64,000 bases of DNA from Pseudomonadota bacterium (GTDB lineage: Bacteria; Pseudomonadota; Gammaproteobacteria; Burkholderiales; JABEVD01). The notes under the pieces were generated by a model. The model was not told the origin of the DNA. It worked only from the letters and a program-made list of their open reading frames with translations, and did no database searches. This document shows positions 7,787-17,341 of this stretch, piece after piece. The stretch's first letter is position 1. Each line of letters begins with the position of its first letter. A program made the position numbers and the translations under genes. Where the stretch lies: NCBI GenBank assembly GCA_021802545.1, contig JAJZRS010000013.1:1-64000 (forward strand), given 5' to 3'.

Positions 7787-8856
7787 TGAGGCTCGCTCTC
7801 CAACCCAACTGGTCGGTCCTTAAGTCTTCAGGCGAAACCTATTCGCTCGCCCGCCTGTTCTCCCTGCTGGTTTGCCTGGACAAGCACGGCAACCTCAAGT
7901 CTGCGAGCGAATCCTGCAACATTTCCTATCGCTGCGCATGGGACGTCGTGCGCGACGCAGAAACCATTTTCGGAACGCCCATCGTCGAAATGAAGCGCGG
8001 CAAGGGAACGGTCCTCACCCCTTTCGGGAAGAAGCTGCTCTGGGGAGAGAAGAAGGTCATTGCGCGCCTCGGCCCGCTGCTCGAAAGCATGGCCTCCGAA
8101 CTCGAAGCCGAGCTGGAGAGCGTGAGGTCGCTCTCCGACCCCGTACTGCACATGCATGCGAGCCACGGATTCGCCGTGGCGACCCTGTACAACCATCTGA
8201 AGGCAATCGATTTTCCCATCGAGCTCGATTACCGGGGTAGCGTCGAATCGGTGCGCGCGCTCAAGATGGGCGATTGCGACATCGCAGGATTCCATGTGCC
8301 TATGGGAATCCTCGAGAAGCGCGTTTTCAGGCAATTTTCAGGCCTGCTCGATTCGAACACCCATTGCCTCATCAACCTCGCGAGGCGGCGCCTCGGCCTC
8401 ATCGTGCCGAAGGGCAATCCGCTCGGCTTCTGGTCGATCAGGGACATCGGCCGCGAGGGAATCCAGTTCGTGAACAGGCAGGCGGGGTCGGGCACCCGAG
8501 TGATCATCGAGCTGATGCTGGACGCCGAAGGGATCGATACTTCGGTGATCAGGGGATACGACAGGCTCGAATTCACCCATGCGGCAATCGCGGCGTATGT
8601 GGCGAGCGGGAAGGCCGACGTCGGCGTCGGCGTGGAGCCGGCCGCGCGCCAGTTCGGGCTGGATTTCATCCCGCTTCTCACCGAAAGATACTTCATGGCC
8701 TGCAGCAGGGAAAGCCTGGGTGCGCCCAAGGTCGAGAAGATCCTCGCCCTGCTGCGCGATTCGAAATTCAAGTCGGAGGTGAACCAGCTTCCCGGCTACG
8801 AGGCGCTCGATTCAGGGGAAGTGCTGTCCATCGAGGAAGCCTTTCCTGCTTCCTAA
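7786..8856 (+). CDS. Transcriptional regulator: ModE/LysR-like HTH fused to a PBP-like substrate-binding domain
   Basis: A 356-residue protein. The first ~110 residues look like the ModE/LysR winged helix (KSASESCNISYRCAWDVVRDAE, then GKGTVLTPFGKKLLWGE). The rest resembles the periplasmic-binding-like domain found in molybdate-type regulators (VNRQAGSGTRVIIELML; VASGKADVGVGVEPAA). It is divergent from the formate transporter/dehydrogenase operon, so it probably senses formate or molybdate/tungstate and controls fds; which ligand is not evident. The ORF starts at the only workable ATG, since upstream ATGs hit stops at once, and lacks a clear ribosome-binding site. The 3' end meets xthA tail to tail with a few overlapping bases. 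It may be functionally equivalent to FdsR of Cupriavidus. Confidence 0.75.
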   Translation: MRLALQPNWSVLKSSGETYSLARLFSLLVCLDKHGNLKSASESCNISYRCAWDVVRDAETIFGTPIVEMKRGKGTVLTPFGKKLLWGEKKVIARLGPLLESMASELEAELESVRSLSDPVLHMHASHGFAVATLYNHLKAIDFPIELDYRGSVESVRALKMGDCDIAGFHVPMGILEKRVFRQFSGLLDSNTHCLINLARRRLGLIVPKGNPLGFWSIRDIGREGIQFVNRQAGSGTRVIIELMLDAEGIDTSVIRGYDRLEFTHAAIAAYVASGKADVGVGVEPAARQFGLDFIPLLTERYFMACSRESLGAPKVEKILALLRDSKFKSEVNQLPGYEALDSGEVLSIEEAFPAS

Positions 8857-9626
8857 CCGTAGTCGACGATGAGCGGCGCATGGTCGGAGAACCGGGTTTC
8901 CTTGTAGACCGAGGCGGATTTCGCACGTGAAGCCATGGATTCCGTTGCAATCTGGTAATCGATGCGCCAGCCCACGTTCTTCTCCCAGGCCGCCCCCCGG
9001 TTGCTCCACCAGGTATAGGCTTCCCCTGTCGCCTCGGGATGGAGGCGACGATACACGTCGACCCAGCCCACTTCGTCGAAGACATGGCTCATCCAGGCGC
9101 GCTCCTCCGGAAGGAAGCCCGAGTTCTTCTGGTTCGATTTCCAGTTCTTGAGGTCGATTTCCTTGTGCGCGATGTTCCAGTCGCCGCAAAGGACGATGTC
9201 CCGCCCGCAGTCCTTGAGCGCTCTCAGATGGGGGAGGAACTTGTCCAGGAAATAATATTTCACGGCCTGGCGCTCGTCCGAGCTCGATCCGGAAGGAAGA
9301 TAGAGCGAAATCACTGAAAGATTGCCGAAATCGGCCTGAAGATAGCGCCCTTCCGCATCGATTTCGGCAATGCCCAGCCCTTCGACGATATTGTCGGGTT
9401 TTTTTCTCGAATAGATGCCCACCCCGGAATAGCCCTTCTTCTCGGCGTAATGGAAACAGCCTGAAAATCCTTCTGGATTTCTCATCTCGTCCGTCATGTC
9501 GGCATCCTGGGCCTTGAGCTCCTGGAGGCAGACGATATCGGCATGCTGTTCGCTCAGCCATCCGAAAAAGCCTTTCCTTTGCGCAGACCGGATTCCGTTG
9601 AGGTTTAAGGTGATTATGCGTAACAT
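8853..9626 (-). CDS. xthA: Exodeoxyribonuclease III
   Basis: A 257-residue EEP-fold nuclease acting on apurinic/apyrimidinic sites and 3' ends in base excision repair. The family motifs are in place: TLNLNGIRSA at the N terminus, LQELKAQD with the metal-binding Glu, GDWNIAHKEIDL with the Asp/Asn pair, WRIDYQIA, and the terminal SDHAPLIVDYG with the catalytic His. The length is normal. It is divergent from pyrE with 29 bases between the start codons, an arrangement common in beta- and gammaproteobacteria. Confidence 0.97.
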   Translation of the reverse strand: MLRIITLNLNGIRSAQRKGFFGWLSEQHADIVCLQELKAQDADMTDEMRNPEGFSGCFHYAEKKGYSGVGIYSRKKPDNIVEGLGIAEIDAEGRYLQADFGNLSVISLYLPSGSSSDERQAVKYYFLDKFLPHLRALKDCGRDIVLCGDWNIAHKEIDLKNWKSNQKNSGFLPEERAWMSHVFDEVGWVDVYRRLHPEATGEAYTWWSNRGAAWEKNVGWRIDYQIATESMASRAKSASVYKETRFSDHAPLIVDYG

Positions 9627-9655
9627 AGTGTTTCCATAAAGTTCCGGATTTAGAA

Positions 9656-10303
9656 ATGCAAGAATTCAGCAGGGAATTCATCGAATTCGCGCTCGAGAAG
9701 GACGTGCTCCGCTTCGGGGAATTCAAAACCAAGGCGGGCAGGCTTTCCCCTTATTTCTTCAATGCGGGGCTCTTCAACGACGGCGAATCGCTCGGTAAGC
9801 TCGGGCAATTCTACGCCAAAGCGATCCTCTCCTCAAAAATCGGCTTCGACATGCTGTTCGGCCCGGCCTACAAGGGCATTCCGCTCGCCGCGTCAAGCGC
9901 CATGGCGCTCGCGTCCATGGGATCCAACCGTCCCTTCTGCTTCAACAGGAAGGAAGCCAAGGATCACGGGGAAGGCGGAACGACCGTGGGCGCGCCGCTT
10001 TCCGGCCGCGTATTGATCATCGACGACGTGATTTCGGCCGGAACTTCCGTGAGGGAATCTGTCGAAATCATTAAAAGCGCTGGCGCAACGCCCTGCGGCG
10101 TGGCCATCGCGCTCGACAGGATGGAACGGGGCAAGACGGAAAAATCGGCCGTCGAGGAGGTCGAATCCGCACACGGCATTCCCGTCGTGGCCATCGCGAA
10201 TCTGGACGACCTGCTCGCCTTCCTCGAAACCAGGGAAGGCATGTCGGAAAACCTGGCGCAGGTCAGGCAATATAGGAACCAATACGGAGTGAGCCATGCT
10301 TGA
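9656..10303 (+). CDS. pyrE: Orotate phosphoribosyltransferase
   Basis: A 215-residue type I phosphoribosyltransferase converting orotate and PRPP to OMP in pyrimidine synthesis. The PRPP-binding loop [17 protein letters not shown] is present, as are the N-terminal [19 protein letters not shown], the [11 protein letters not shown] loop and the flexible catalytic loop [13 protein letters not shown]. It overlaps the next gene by eight bases, so the pair is probably co-transcribed. Confidence 0.97.
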   Translation: MQEFSREFIEFALEKDVLRFGEFKTKAGRLSPYFFNAGLFNDGESLGKLGQFYAKAILSSKIGFDMLFGPAYKGIPLAASSAMALASMGSNRPFCFNRKEAKDHGEGGTTVGAPLSGRVLIIDDVISAGTSVRESVEIIKSAGATPCGVAIALDRMERGKTEKSAVEEVESAHGIPVVAIANLDDLLAFLETREGMSENLAQVRQYRNQYGVSHA

Positions 10304-10907
10304 TAAAAAAGTCGCCTGCATCGCACTCATCTGCCTGTTCGCATCGACCCCTTCGCTTTCCAAATCGATCAAATGCGTCGACAGCAAGGGCGTCACCCAT
10401 TACGGCGACACCATACCGCCCGAATGCGCGAACAGGTCCGTGACCGAGCTGGACGACAACGGCCTGCCCATGAAGGAGAATCCGGCGAGCATGACGCCCG
10501 ACGAGCGCAGGGCGATGGAGGTCGAAGTGCAGAAAGCGGCGGGCGAAGCGCAGAAGGCGCGCGACCAGAAGCGCCGCGACAGCGCCCTGCTCAGCAGCTA
10601 TGCGAGCGAAGCCGAAATCGACCAGGCGAAGGAGCGGAACGTGAAGCAGCTGTCAGCGGCTTTGGAGAGCGCAGAAGCCAAGCTCAAGATCGCCAAGGCG
10701 AGGCTGGAGCAGTACAACGCGCAGGCCGGCAGCAACCAGCCTGTTCCCGCAGATCTCGCTCAGAACATTGCAGCGACGAAGAAGGAGGTCAGCGACCTCG
10801 AAGTCGAGCGCGCGCAGAAGAAGCAGGATCTGGAAGACATGAAGGCGAAATTCGATGCCGACAAGAAACGCTACCAGGAACTCACCCAGAAGCAGCCTGC
10901 TCAGTAG
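10296..10907 (+). CDS. DUF4124-domain exported protein with coiled coil
   Basis: A 203-residue protein with a signal peptide (hydrophobic 7-18, likely cut after SLSKS) followed by a short DUF4124-like unit, [20 protein letters not shown], seen in many exported betaproteobacterial proteins of unknown function. The remaining ~150 residues are rich in Ala, Lys, Glu and Gln and look like a long alpha-helical coiled coil. It overlaps pyrE by eight bases. A pyrE-DUF4124 pair is common in related bacteria; no enzymatic motif is visible, so I assign no function. Confidence 0.8.
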   Translation: MLDKKVACIALICLFASTPSLSKSIKCVDSKGVTHYGDTIPPECANRSVTELDDNGLPMKENPASMTPDERRAMEVEVQKAAGEAQKARDQKRRDSALLSSYASEAEIDQAKERNVKQLSAALESAEAKLKIAKARLEQYNAQAGSNQPVPADLAQNIAATKKEVSDLEVERAQKKQDLEDMKAKFDADKKRYQELTQKQPAQ

Positions 10908-11166
10908 GCTCCTGCTGCCGCTTGTTCTCGTCCTTGCCGCCTGCTCTTCCGACAACGGCAACAGGGAGGAGCTGCACAAGGCGGTCGCCTACCTGGAAAG
11001 CAGCCCCACCGCCTCCAGCACGGACGCCATGACCTTCGGAGACCCGGGCTACTGGCACACCGAATGCAAGCGCAACTCCGCGCTGTGGAAAGCTGCTGTG
11101 GACGCATGCAACGGACCGGCCCGCCATCCCCCGGTCTGCGAACTCATCAGGAACGGCTGCCCCTGA
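10855..11166 (+). CDS. Small putative lipoprotein of unknown function
   Basis: A 103-residue ORF with a basic N terminus, a hydrophobic segment LLLPLVLVLA and a lipobox-like LAAC, giving a mature protein of about 75 residues. The mature part has conserved-looking cysteines (TECKRN, DACNG, PVCELIRNGC). The pattern of ECxxN..W...C...P.C faintly recalls EexN-like entry-exclusion lipoproteins, but this is weak. The start overlaps the DUF4124 gene by 53 bases; no better start was found. Its 3' end overlaps the convergent DsrS-like gene by 20 bases. Confidence 0.6.
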   Translation: MPTRNATRNSPRSSLLSRLLLPLVLVLAACSSDNGNREELHKAVAYLESSPTASSTDAMTFGDPGYWHTECKRNSALWKAAVDACNGPARHPPVCELIRNGCP

Positions 11167-12241
11167 TTCTCCTCGCCTGCCCTGAAAAAGGCGTTCCCCT
11201 GAGCACGGCGATCTGCTCGAGAACGGGCCTGAATGCGGGTTCGAGCTTGTCCCTGAGCAATGTGCCGCTCGCCGTCGTCCTGGCAAGAAGCGGATGGAGT
11301 ACCCGGCTCCCAAGGGACGCGAGGAAAGCCATCGCATAGCATTCCTCGGGAAATGCCTTTCCTTCAGAAAATTCTTTCGCCTGCGCCTCGGCTTCTTCGA
11401 TGGATTCGCAAGGCTTCAATCCGACCGGCGAAAAATAGCCGGATATCGCATCGAGCAGGGCGCGCGAAACGTCCCTGTCTGCAGGCAGTTTGAGCGCATC
11501 TTCAGCCTTCCTTAGGAAGGTCTGCCCGGGGCCGGAGAAGGCGCGCAGCAGCTGGTCGCGGAAAGGCTCGCCGCAGCTCAGGTCTTCCAGGCCGGGTCTC
11601 GGCGGATCCTGCTCGGGAAGATCGTCGGGCAGAATCTCGAGAAAGCCGACATAGCAGGCCGCATCGCGCCTGCCCATCTTCCATAGCCTTTTTTTCGACT
11701 CCAGATCGGCGAGATCCGATCTCAGGATCAATCTCACCGTGTCCAGGAACACCCTCGATTCCGTTTCGAAAGGCAGGAATTCGATCAGGAAATCGACCAG
11801 CACCTTGCCCATCTTCCCTTCGACGACGCTTTTTCTTTCCAGCATCCTTCTCGCATTCTGGGAATCCGGCATGATCCACCACACCCGCCTCGCCAGCTCG
11901 TCCGTGAGGCCGGGCGAGCAGGCGACCGAGATGACGGCCTCGGGCTCGCCGAAAAGAAGCAGCTTGTCGAGCCCCTCGTTCCTCGCCTGGCCCATCCTCG
12001 TCCAGCGGCGCAGATGGACCGGATAGCCGCCCGGAGAGCCGGTCGCAAGGCCGGCGAGAAGCTCCTTCACCTGGCGCAGGTACTGCTCGGGCCGACCTGA
12101 AGGATGGAGGCTGATCTCCGCCTCCCCCTTGTCAGAGAGGGCGTGCACGACCATTTTCGATTCGTCGATGCGTATCGCCAGGACTTCCCCGGCCATCAAC
12201 ACATTGATTCTCAGCGCGTCTTCGGGTGCAATTTCGCTCAT
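11147..12241 (-). CDS. DsrS-like conserved protein of unknown function
   Basis: A 364-residue cytoplasmic protein with no signal peptide or membrane segment. Segments such as RIDESKMVVHALSDKGEAE, GSPGGYPVHLRRWTRMGQ and PGLTDELARRVWWIMPDSQN match my recollection of proteins annotated as sulfur reduction protein DsrS, a family found at the end of some dsr clusters but also in betaproteobacteria without them. No dsr genes occur here. It starts one base after the VWA gene stop and is the third gene of a MoxR/VWA operon, so its partner is more likely that ATPase system than sulfur oxidation. No catalytic motif is recognised. Confidence 0.5.
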   Translation of the reverse strand: MSEIAPEDALRINVLMAGEVLAIRIDESKMVVHALSDKGEAEISLHPSGRPEQYLRQVKELLAGLATGSPGGYPVHLRRWTRMGQARNEGLDKLLLFGEPEAVISVACSPGLTDELARRVWWIMPDSQNARRMLERKSVVEGKMGKVLVDFLIEFLPFETESRVFLDTVRLILRSDLADLESKKRLWKMGRRDAACYVGFLEILPDDLPEQDPPRPGLEDLSCGEPFRDQLLRAFSGPGQTFLRKAEDALKLPADRDVSRALLDAISGYFSPVGLKPCESIEEAEAQAKEFSEGKAFPEECYAMAFLASLGSRVLHPLLARTTASGTLLRDKLEPAFRPVLEQIAVLRGTPFSGQARRIRGSRS

Positions 12242-12242
12242 T

Positions 12243-13346
12243 TCAGTTCAGCTGGATGCGCTCCCCCCAGGGCACTTCCCCCTTGCCCTTGACCAGCCAG
12301 ATCACCGGGTAGCTCGGCTCGGATTCAGGGAATTCGCCGATTGCGTCGGTGAAATAGAGGAGCAGTCTCGGCTGGCTCCCCTCTGCCCATTCGAAGACAG
12401 GCCTGAAATCCGTCCCGCCTCCGCCTGCGAAGGATTCGGGAGGGGAAAACTCGTCCCAGGGCTCGAAATGCCAGGGACCCGAAAGGGCGGCATCGCAGGC
12501 GAGCAGATCGATGCTGGCCCTGATCTGCCCCTTGATGCCGTCTATCTCTGCGCAGAACGCCTTCATTTCCTCTTCGGAGATCGAGCCGCTCGTGTCGATG
12601 GCGACGATGAGATCGGCCTGCATGGATTTCAGGGAAGGGAAAATCACGCCCCCTTCCCGTCTGGATGGGCGAAAATAACTGTAATCGTCGCGCGCCAGCT
12701 GGGAAAGATGGCGTGCGAGCACCATTTTCCAGGGGAGGGTGGGCTGGAGCGTATCGCCCACCATGCGCGCGAGCGTCCCGTCCAGCTTCCCTGCCTGCTG
12801 GAGCGCCTGGGCAAGATGCTGGCGCCATGCCTCGGCAAGCTGCTCCAATTCTTCTCGCGCGGGCGGGCGCGGCCTGCCGCCTCCGCCCTGTTGACCTTCT
12901 CCTCCCCCGTCGTCGCCGTAGAGATGATCGTCCAGCGTCTCTTCCTCTGTTTCCTCCTCGATCATCGGATAGATCTCCTCGGCCGTCATCCCTTCGAAGA
13001 CGTCGATGAGCACGACCCCAGGAGGAATCTGCAGGCCTTCCCTGTATAGCACGGGATTGATTGCATGATCGCAGGCGATGTCCCAGCGCGACCTGACCCT
13101 GCTTCCGCGCCTCACGAAATGGTTGAGCGCGCAATGCAGCGCCTCGTGGGCCAGAACGAACTCTATTTGCGACAGGTTCAGCTTTTCGACGTATTCGGGA
13201 TTGTAGTAGAGGTGCTTCATGTCTGTCGCGGTCGTCCTGCACCAGTTTGCCGCAACGAAGGGAAGGTGGAGCGTGAGCGCGCCGAGAAAGGGCTTGTCTA
13301 GAATCAGCCTCACCCTTGCCGCAGCGAGCCGTTTTTCGGCTTCCAT
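12243..13346 (-). CDS. VWA-like domain protein with HExxH metallopeptidase-like N terminus (DUF2201-type)
   Basis: I choose the start at 13346 (MEAEKRL), where ATG overlaps the moxR-like stop as TGATG; the ORF-track start inside moxR adds 136 spurious residues. The 367-residue product has an N-terminal putative zinc site HEALH (67-71) within FVLAHEALHCALNH, a low-complexity Gly/Glu-rich linker near 128-165, and a C-terminal VWA-like domain with the MIDAS motif DTSGS (251-255) and the later GGGGTDF. Such proteins are obligate partners of MoxR ATPases and are thought to present or act on substrates during complex maturation. The actual substrate is unknown. Confidence 0.85.
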   Translation of the reverse strand: MEAEKRLAAARVRLILDKPFLGALTLHLPFVAANWCRTTATDMKHLYYNPEYVEKLNLSQIEFVLAHEALHCALNHFVRRGSRVRSRWDIACDHAINPVLYREGLQIPPGVVLIDVFEGMTAEEIYPMIEEETEEETLDDHLYGDDGGGEGQQGGGGRPRPPAREELEQLAEAWRQHLAQALQQAGKLDGTLARMVGDTLQPTLPWKMVLARHLSQLARDDYSYFRPSRREGGVIFPSLKSMQADLIVAIDTSGSISEEEMKAFCAEIDGIKGQIRASIDLLACDAALSGPWHFEPWDEFSPPESFAGGGGTDFRPVFEWAEGSQPRLLLYFTDAIGEFPESEPSYPVIWLVKGKGEVPWGERIQLN

Positions 13347-14374
13347 CAGCGCTGATAGAGCATCGTGTCGGCCACGGCATTCGCCCATTTGGAAAACTGG
13401 GGCACGGAAAAGAGGCGCTGCCCGACTGCCTTGTGGATGTCGAAGACCATCATGATCCCCATCTCCCTGAGCGGAAACTTGTCCGCATAGTCGAGCACGG
13501 CCCCGATCTTCTCCTGATTCCTGATCGCGCGCCCGACGAGGGAAGAGGCCACCGCATACTGGATGTCGATGTCTTCGGGCAAGGGCACTTCCTCGCCCGC
13601 CAGGATGGCTTCCAGGTCGGGCATGCGCTCGAGATTTCTGACGAACGCATGGAGCTCGAGCCCCGCGGATGCGCCGACGCAGGACTGCAGCGCGGGCAGG
13701 AGCAATTCGGGAAGATCCTCGAATTTCTTGAGCGCGCGGCTTGCGAATTCCCATGACCTCGGGCTCGGGAATGCGATCGGATGGCGGCTCGGATCGAAAT
13801 CGAAGAGCCGCTCTGGCTTGTACCTGAGAAAGCCGACCAGGCGCTCGTCGATGCCGTGCTCAAAGGCCCACACCACCCAGTCATCAAGGTTCGCCTCGAC
13901 TTCGAAATGGGAAAAGCGGTTGGCCAGAGGAGAAGGCATGGCGTAAGTGACCCCCCTGTCCCCCTGCCTGTTTCCTGCAGCGAATATCGCCCAGCCCGAG
14001 GGCACGAAGTAGTCGCCGAGCCGCCTGTCGAGTATCAGCTGGTAGGCCGCAGCCGATACGCTCGGCGGGCTGGAGGTAATTTCGTCGAGGAACAGGATGC
14101 CGTATTTGCCGTGCCTGTCCTCGTCGGGAAGAAGGGAGGGAGCCGCCCATTCCACCCTGTTCTCGACCCTGAAGGGAATGCCGCGCAGGTCGGAAGGCTC
14201 CATCTGGGAAAGACGGACGTCGATCACGGGAACAGCATGCCTTTCGGCAATCTGCGAGACGATCTGCGATTTCCCGACGCCGGGAGGCCCCCAAAGCATC
14301 ACGGGGGTATGGTGCCCTTCACGGGCGCTCAGAAATTCGCGATCGAGTATGGTCGAAAGCTGTGCCGGGCGCAT
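13346..14374 (-). CDS. MoxR-family AAA+ ATPase
   Basis: A 342-residue AAA+ protein with Walker A GPPGVGKS (29-36), Walker B GILFLDE (92-98), a sensor I-like FAAGNRQGD and an arginine-finger-like PLANRFSHFEVE. MoxR ATPases act with VWA-domain partners in chaperone-like maturation or metal insertion. The next two genes (VWA/HExxH protein and DsrS-like protein) are tightly coupled to it. A perfect TATAAT and a small palindrome lie in the 63 bases upstream, so the trio may have its own promoter. Confidence 0.88.
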   Translation of the reverse strand: MRPAQLSTILDREFLSAREGHHTPVMLWGPPGVGKSQIVSQIAERHAVPVIDVRLSQMEPSDLRGIPFRVENRVEWAAPSLLPDEDRHGKYGILFLDEITSSPPSVSAAAYQLILDRRLGDYFVPSGWAIFAAGNRQGDRGVTYAMPSPLANRFSHFEVEANLDDWVVWAFEHGIDERLVGFLRYKPERLFDFDPSRHPIAFPSPRSWEFASRALKKFEDLPELLLPALQSCVGASAGLELHAFVRNLERMPDLEAILAGEEVPLPEDIDIQYAVASSLVGRAIRNQEKIGAVLDYADKFPLREMGIMMVFDIHKAVGQRLFSVPQFSKWANAVADTMLYQR

Positions 14375-14390
14375 CGAACCCTGCCAAGAA

Positions 14391-14411
14391 AATCAGAATA
14401 TGCTGATTATA
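14391..14411 (-). promoter_or_regulatory. Candidate -10 and small palindrome upstream of the moxR-VWA-dsrS-like operon
   Basis: In the 63-base gap between gatB and the MoxR gene the minus strand has a perfect TATAAT (14406-14411) without a good -35. Just downstream and overlapping it is an inverted repeat AATCAG-N6-CTGATT (14391-14408). This is a plausible promoter with an operator-like element; evidence is sequence pattern only. Confidence 0.35.
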
Positions 14412-14437
14412 TCCGGGTAATCGATGCGACACCAGAC

Positions 14438-15868
14438 TCAGGCGGACAGCTTCTTCTTCAGGATTTCGGAGAGCTGCGCGGGATTGGCCTGCCCCTTCGT
14501 CGCCTTCATCGCCTGGCCGACGAAAAAGGCAAAGAGCTTGTCCCGTCCGGCCCTGTAATCGGCGACCTGGGAAGGATTGTTCGCGATGATCTCGTCGACT
14601 ATTTTCTCGAGCGCGCCCGAATCCGAAATCTGCTTCAGCCCCTTCGCTTCGATGATGGAATCCGCTTCTCCTTCGCCTTTCCACATCGCCTCGAACACTT
14701 CCTTCGCAATCTTGCCCGAAATCGTCCCGTCCTGGATCCTGTTCAGGAGCCCGGCGAGACTCCGGCTGGAAATCGGGCATTGCCCGATTTCCAGCGCTTC
14801 CTTGTTGAGCCAGCCGTTGATCTCCCCCATCACCCAGTTCGCGCAAAGCTTGGGATCGAGACCTGCTTTTGCGACATCCTCGAAATAGGCGGCGAGCTCC
14901 TTGGATGAAGTCAGCACGCCGGCATCGTATTGGGAAAGGCCGAAATCGGATACGTAGCGGCTGCGCTTCGCGGCAGGCAGCTCGGGCAGGCTCCCTCTCA
15001 CCTTTTCTATCCATTCCTGGGCGATTTCCAACGGAAGCAGATCGGGATCGGGGAAATAGCGGTAATCGTGCGCCTCCTCCTTCGAGCGCATCGAGCGCGT
15101 CTCGTCCTTCACGGAGTCGTAGAGCCTCGTCTCCTGGTGGATGACACCGCCCGATTCGATGATGTCGATCTGGCGCGAAACCTCGTACTCGATCGCCCGC
15201 TCGAGGAAGCGGAAGGAATTGAGGTTCTTGATCTCGCAGCGCGTGCCGTATTTTTCGGATCCCATCGGCCTCACCGAGACGTTGGCGTCGCAGCGGAAAG
15301 AGCCTTCCTGCATGTTGCCGTCGCAGATGTCGAGGTAGCGGACGAGCGAATGCAGCTCCTTGGCATAGGCGACCGCTTCCTTCGAACTCCTCATGTCGGG
15401 TTCGGACACGATCTCGAGGAGCGGCGTGCCTGCGCGGTTGAGGTCGATGCCGGTCATGCCGTGGAAATCCTCGTGCAGCGATTTTCCTGCATCCTCTTCG
15501 AGATGCGCGCGCGTCAGCTTGACCGTCTTCTCGGCTCCGTCGACGAGGATGGCAATCTCCCCGCCGAGCACCACGGGCAGGTCGAACTGGCTGATCTGGT
15601 AGCCCTTGGGAAGATCAGGATAGAAATAGTTTTTCCTGGAAAAGACCGAGCGGTGCCTGACCTCGGCCCCCACTGCAAGCCCGAACCTGATGGCGCGCTC
15701 GACAGCCCCGCGGTTCAATACCGGAAGCACGCCGGGAAGGGCGATGTCGACCGCGCAGGCCTGCGCGTTCGGGGCGGCGCCGAAGGCGGTGGACGCGCCG
15801 GAGAATATTTTCGATTCGGTCGAAAGCTGCGCATGCACTTCCAGCCCGATGACCACTTCCCATTGCAT
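14438..15868 (-). CDS. gatB: Asp-tRNA(Asn)/Glu-tRNA(Gln) amidotransferase subunit B
   Basis: A 476-residue GatB. The start [22 protein letters not shown] and the segment [18 protein letters not shown] are characteristic. GatB activates the mis-acylated aminoacyl-tRNA with ATP, and the C-terminal YqeY-like helical domain binds the tRNA. It ends the gatC-gatA-gatB operon. Its presence implies that Gln-tRNA and/or Asn-tRNA is made by the indirect route in this organism. Confidence 0.97.
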   Translation of the reverse strand: MQWEVVIGLEVHAQLSTESKIFSGASTAFGAAPNAQACAVDIALPGVLPVLNRGAVERAIRFGLAVGAEVRHRSVFSRKNYFYPDLPKGYQISQFDLPVVLGGEIAILVDGAEKTVKLTRAHLEEDAGKSLHEDFHGMTGIDLNRAGTPLLEIVSEPDMRSSKEAVAYAKELHSLVRYLDICDGNMQEGSFRCDANVSVRPMGSEKYGTRCEIKNLNSFRFLERAIEYEVSRQIDIIESGGVIHQETRLYDSVKDETRSMRSKEEAHDYRYFPDPDLLPLEIAQEWIEKVRGSLPELPAAKRSRYVSDFGLSQYDAGVLTSSKELAAYFEDVAKAGLDPKLCANWVMGEINGWLNKEALEIGQCPISSRSLAGLLNRIQDGTISGKIAKEVFEAMWKGEGEADSIIEAKGLKQISDSGALEKIVDEIIANNPSQVADYRAGRDKLFAFFVGQAMKATKGQANPAQLSEILKKKLSA

Positions 15869-15880
15869 GTCTTTTCCTCG

Positions 15881-17332
15881 TCAAATTGCAGGCATCTTCA
15901 AATGCCAGTCTGTAAGCTTCTGGTACTGGTGGGCGACATTCAGCATCTTCGCCTCCGAAAAATAATTCCCGACGATCTGCAGGCCCACCGGACGCCCGTT
16001 CTTGCCGAACCCGGCTGGAATCGACATGCCGGGAAGCCCTGCGAGGTTGACCGCGATGGTGTAGATGTCGGAAAGATACATCTGGACTGGATCGTCGCCC
16101 TTCTCGCCGAGATTGAATGCCGTGGACGGGGAAGTCGGCCCCATGATGACGTCGCATTGCTTGAAGGCTTCAGAGAAATCCTTTGCAATCAGGCGGCGCA
16201 GCTTCTGCGCCTGCATGTAGTAGGCGTCGTAATAGCCGTGGGAGAGCACGTAGGTGCCCACCATGATGCGGCGCTTCACCTCGGCCCCGAAGCCCTCGGA
16301 CCTGCTCTTCTCGTACATCTCGGTGAGGTCCTTGTAATCCTTCGCCCGGTAGCCGTACCTGACGCCGTCGTATCTCGAAAGGTTGCTGGAAGCCTCCGCC
16401 GGCGCGAGCACGTAATAGACGGGGATCGAAAGCTTGGTGTTGGGCAGGGAGACATCGACGATTGTCGCCCCCATCTTTTCGTATTCCGAAATCGCCGCCC
16501 TGACCGCCTCTTCGACGTCAGCGCTCAAGCCTTCCGCGAAATATTCCCTGGGGAGCCCTATCCTGAGGCCGTCGAGCGGTTTGTCCAGATCCCTCGAATA
16601 GTCTTCGACAGGCCGGTCAAGGCTGGTCGAATCGCGACTGTCGAATCCCGTCATGAGGCCCAGCATCAGGGCGAGATCCTCCGCGGATTTCGCCATCGGT
16701 CCGCCCTGGTCGAGGCTGGAAGCGAAGGCGATCATGCCATAGCGCGAGACGAGGCCATAGGTCGGCTTGATGCCCGAAATGCCGCAAAGCGCTGCAGGCT
16801 GCCTGATCGATCCGCCCGTGTCGGTGCCGGTTGCAACCGGCGCCATTCTGGCTGCGACCGCAGCCGCCGATCCGCCCGAGCTTCCGCCCGGAACGGCCTG
16901 CCTGTCCCAGGGGTTTTTCACCGACCCGTAATGCGAAGTCTCGTTGGAAGAGCCCATGGCGAACTCGTCCATGTTGGTCTTGCCGATGTTCACCGCCCCG
17001 ACCGAATTGAAGCGCTCGATCACGTGCGCGTCATACGGGGAAACGAAATTGGAAAGCATCTTTGAGCCGCAGGTGGTGAGCCAGTCCTTCGCGCAGAAGA
17101 TGTCCTTCTGGGCGACTGGAATGCCCGTCAAGGGGTGCGCCCGGCCCGAGGCGATCATCGCGTCGGCGAGCTTCGCCTGCATCAGGCTCTTATCAATATC
17201 GACTGTGATGAATGCGTTGATCTCCGGATTCAGGGCATCTATCCTGCCCAGGAATTCGCGCGTCAATTCGACGCTGGATATTTTTCCGCCGGAGAGCATG
17301 GCGGAAAGGTCTTTCAAACTGGCATTGAACAT
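15881..17332 (-). CDS. gatA: Asp-tRNA(Asn)/Glu-tRNA(Gln) amidotransferase subunit A
   Basis: A 483-residue amidase-signature enzyme releasing ammonia from glutamine for GatB. The Ser-cisSer-Lys triad elements are visible: the Lys in [10 protein letters not shown] and the serines in the Gly/Ser-rich stretch [16 protein letters not shown] and [15 protein letters not shown]. It lies nine bases after gatC and twelve bases before gatB on the minus strand. Confidence 0.97.
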   Translation of the reverse strand: MFNASLKDLSAMLSGGKISSVELTREFLGRIDALNPEINAFITVDIDKSLMQAKLADAMIASGRAHPLTGIPVAQKDIFCAKDWLTTCGSKMLSNFVSPYDAHVIERFNSVGAVNIGKTNMDEFAMGSSNETSHYGSVKNPWDRQAVPGGSSGGSAAAVAARMAPVATGTDTGGSIRQPAALCGISGIKPTYGLVSRYGMIAFASSLDQGGPMAKSAEDLALMLGLMTGFDSRDSTSLDRPVEDYSRDLDKPLDGLRIGLPREYFAEGLSADVEEAVRAAISEYEKMGATIVDVSLPNTKLSIPVYYVLAPAEASSNLSRYDGVRYGYRAKDYKDLTEMYEKSRSEGFGAEVKRRIMVGTYVLSHGYYDAYYMQAQKLRRLIAKDFSEAFKQCDVIMGPTSPSTAFNLGEKGDDPVQMYLSDIYTIAVNLAGLPGMSIPAGFGKNGRPVGLQIVGNYFSEAKMLNVAHQYQKLTDWHLKMPAI

Positions 17333-17341
17333 GGCGGAAAC

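Noticed and set aside
10296-11166. DUF4124 protein and small lipoprotein as a toxin-immunity or entry-exclusion pair
   Set aside because: Only a faint EexN-like cysteine pattern; no conjugation or toxin genes in the window.
14930-17065. 711-residue plus-strand ORF opposite gatB/gatA
   Set aside because: It is a shadow of strongly supported gatB and gatA genes on the other strand; its composition (Arg, His and Pro rich, no motif) is that of antisense translation in GC-rich DNA.
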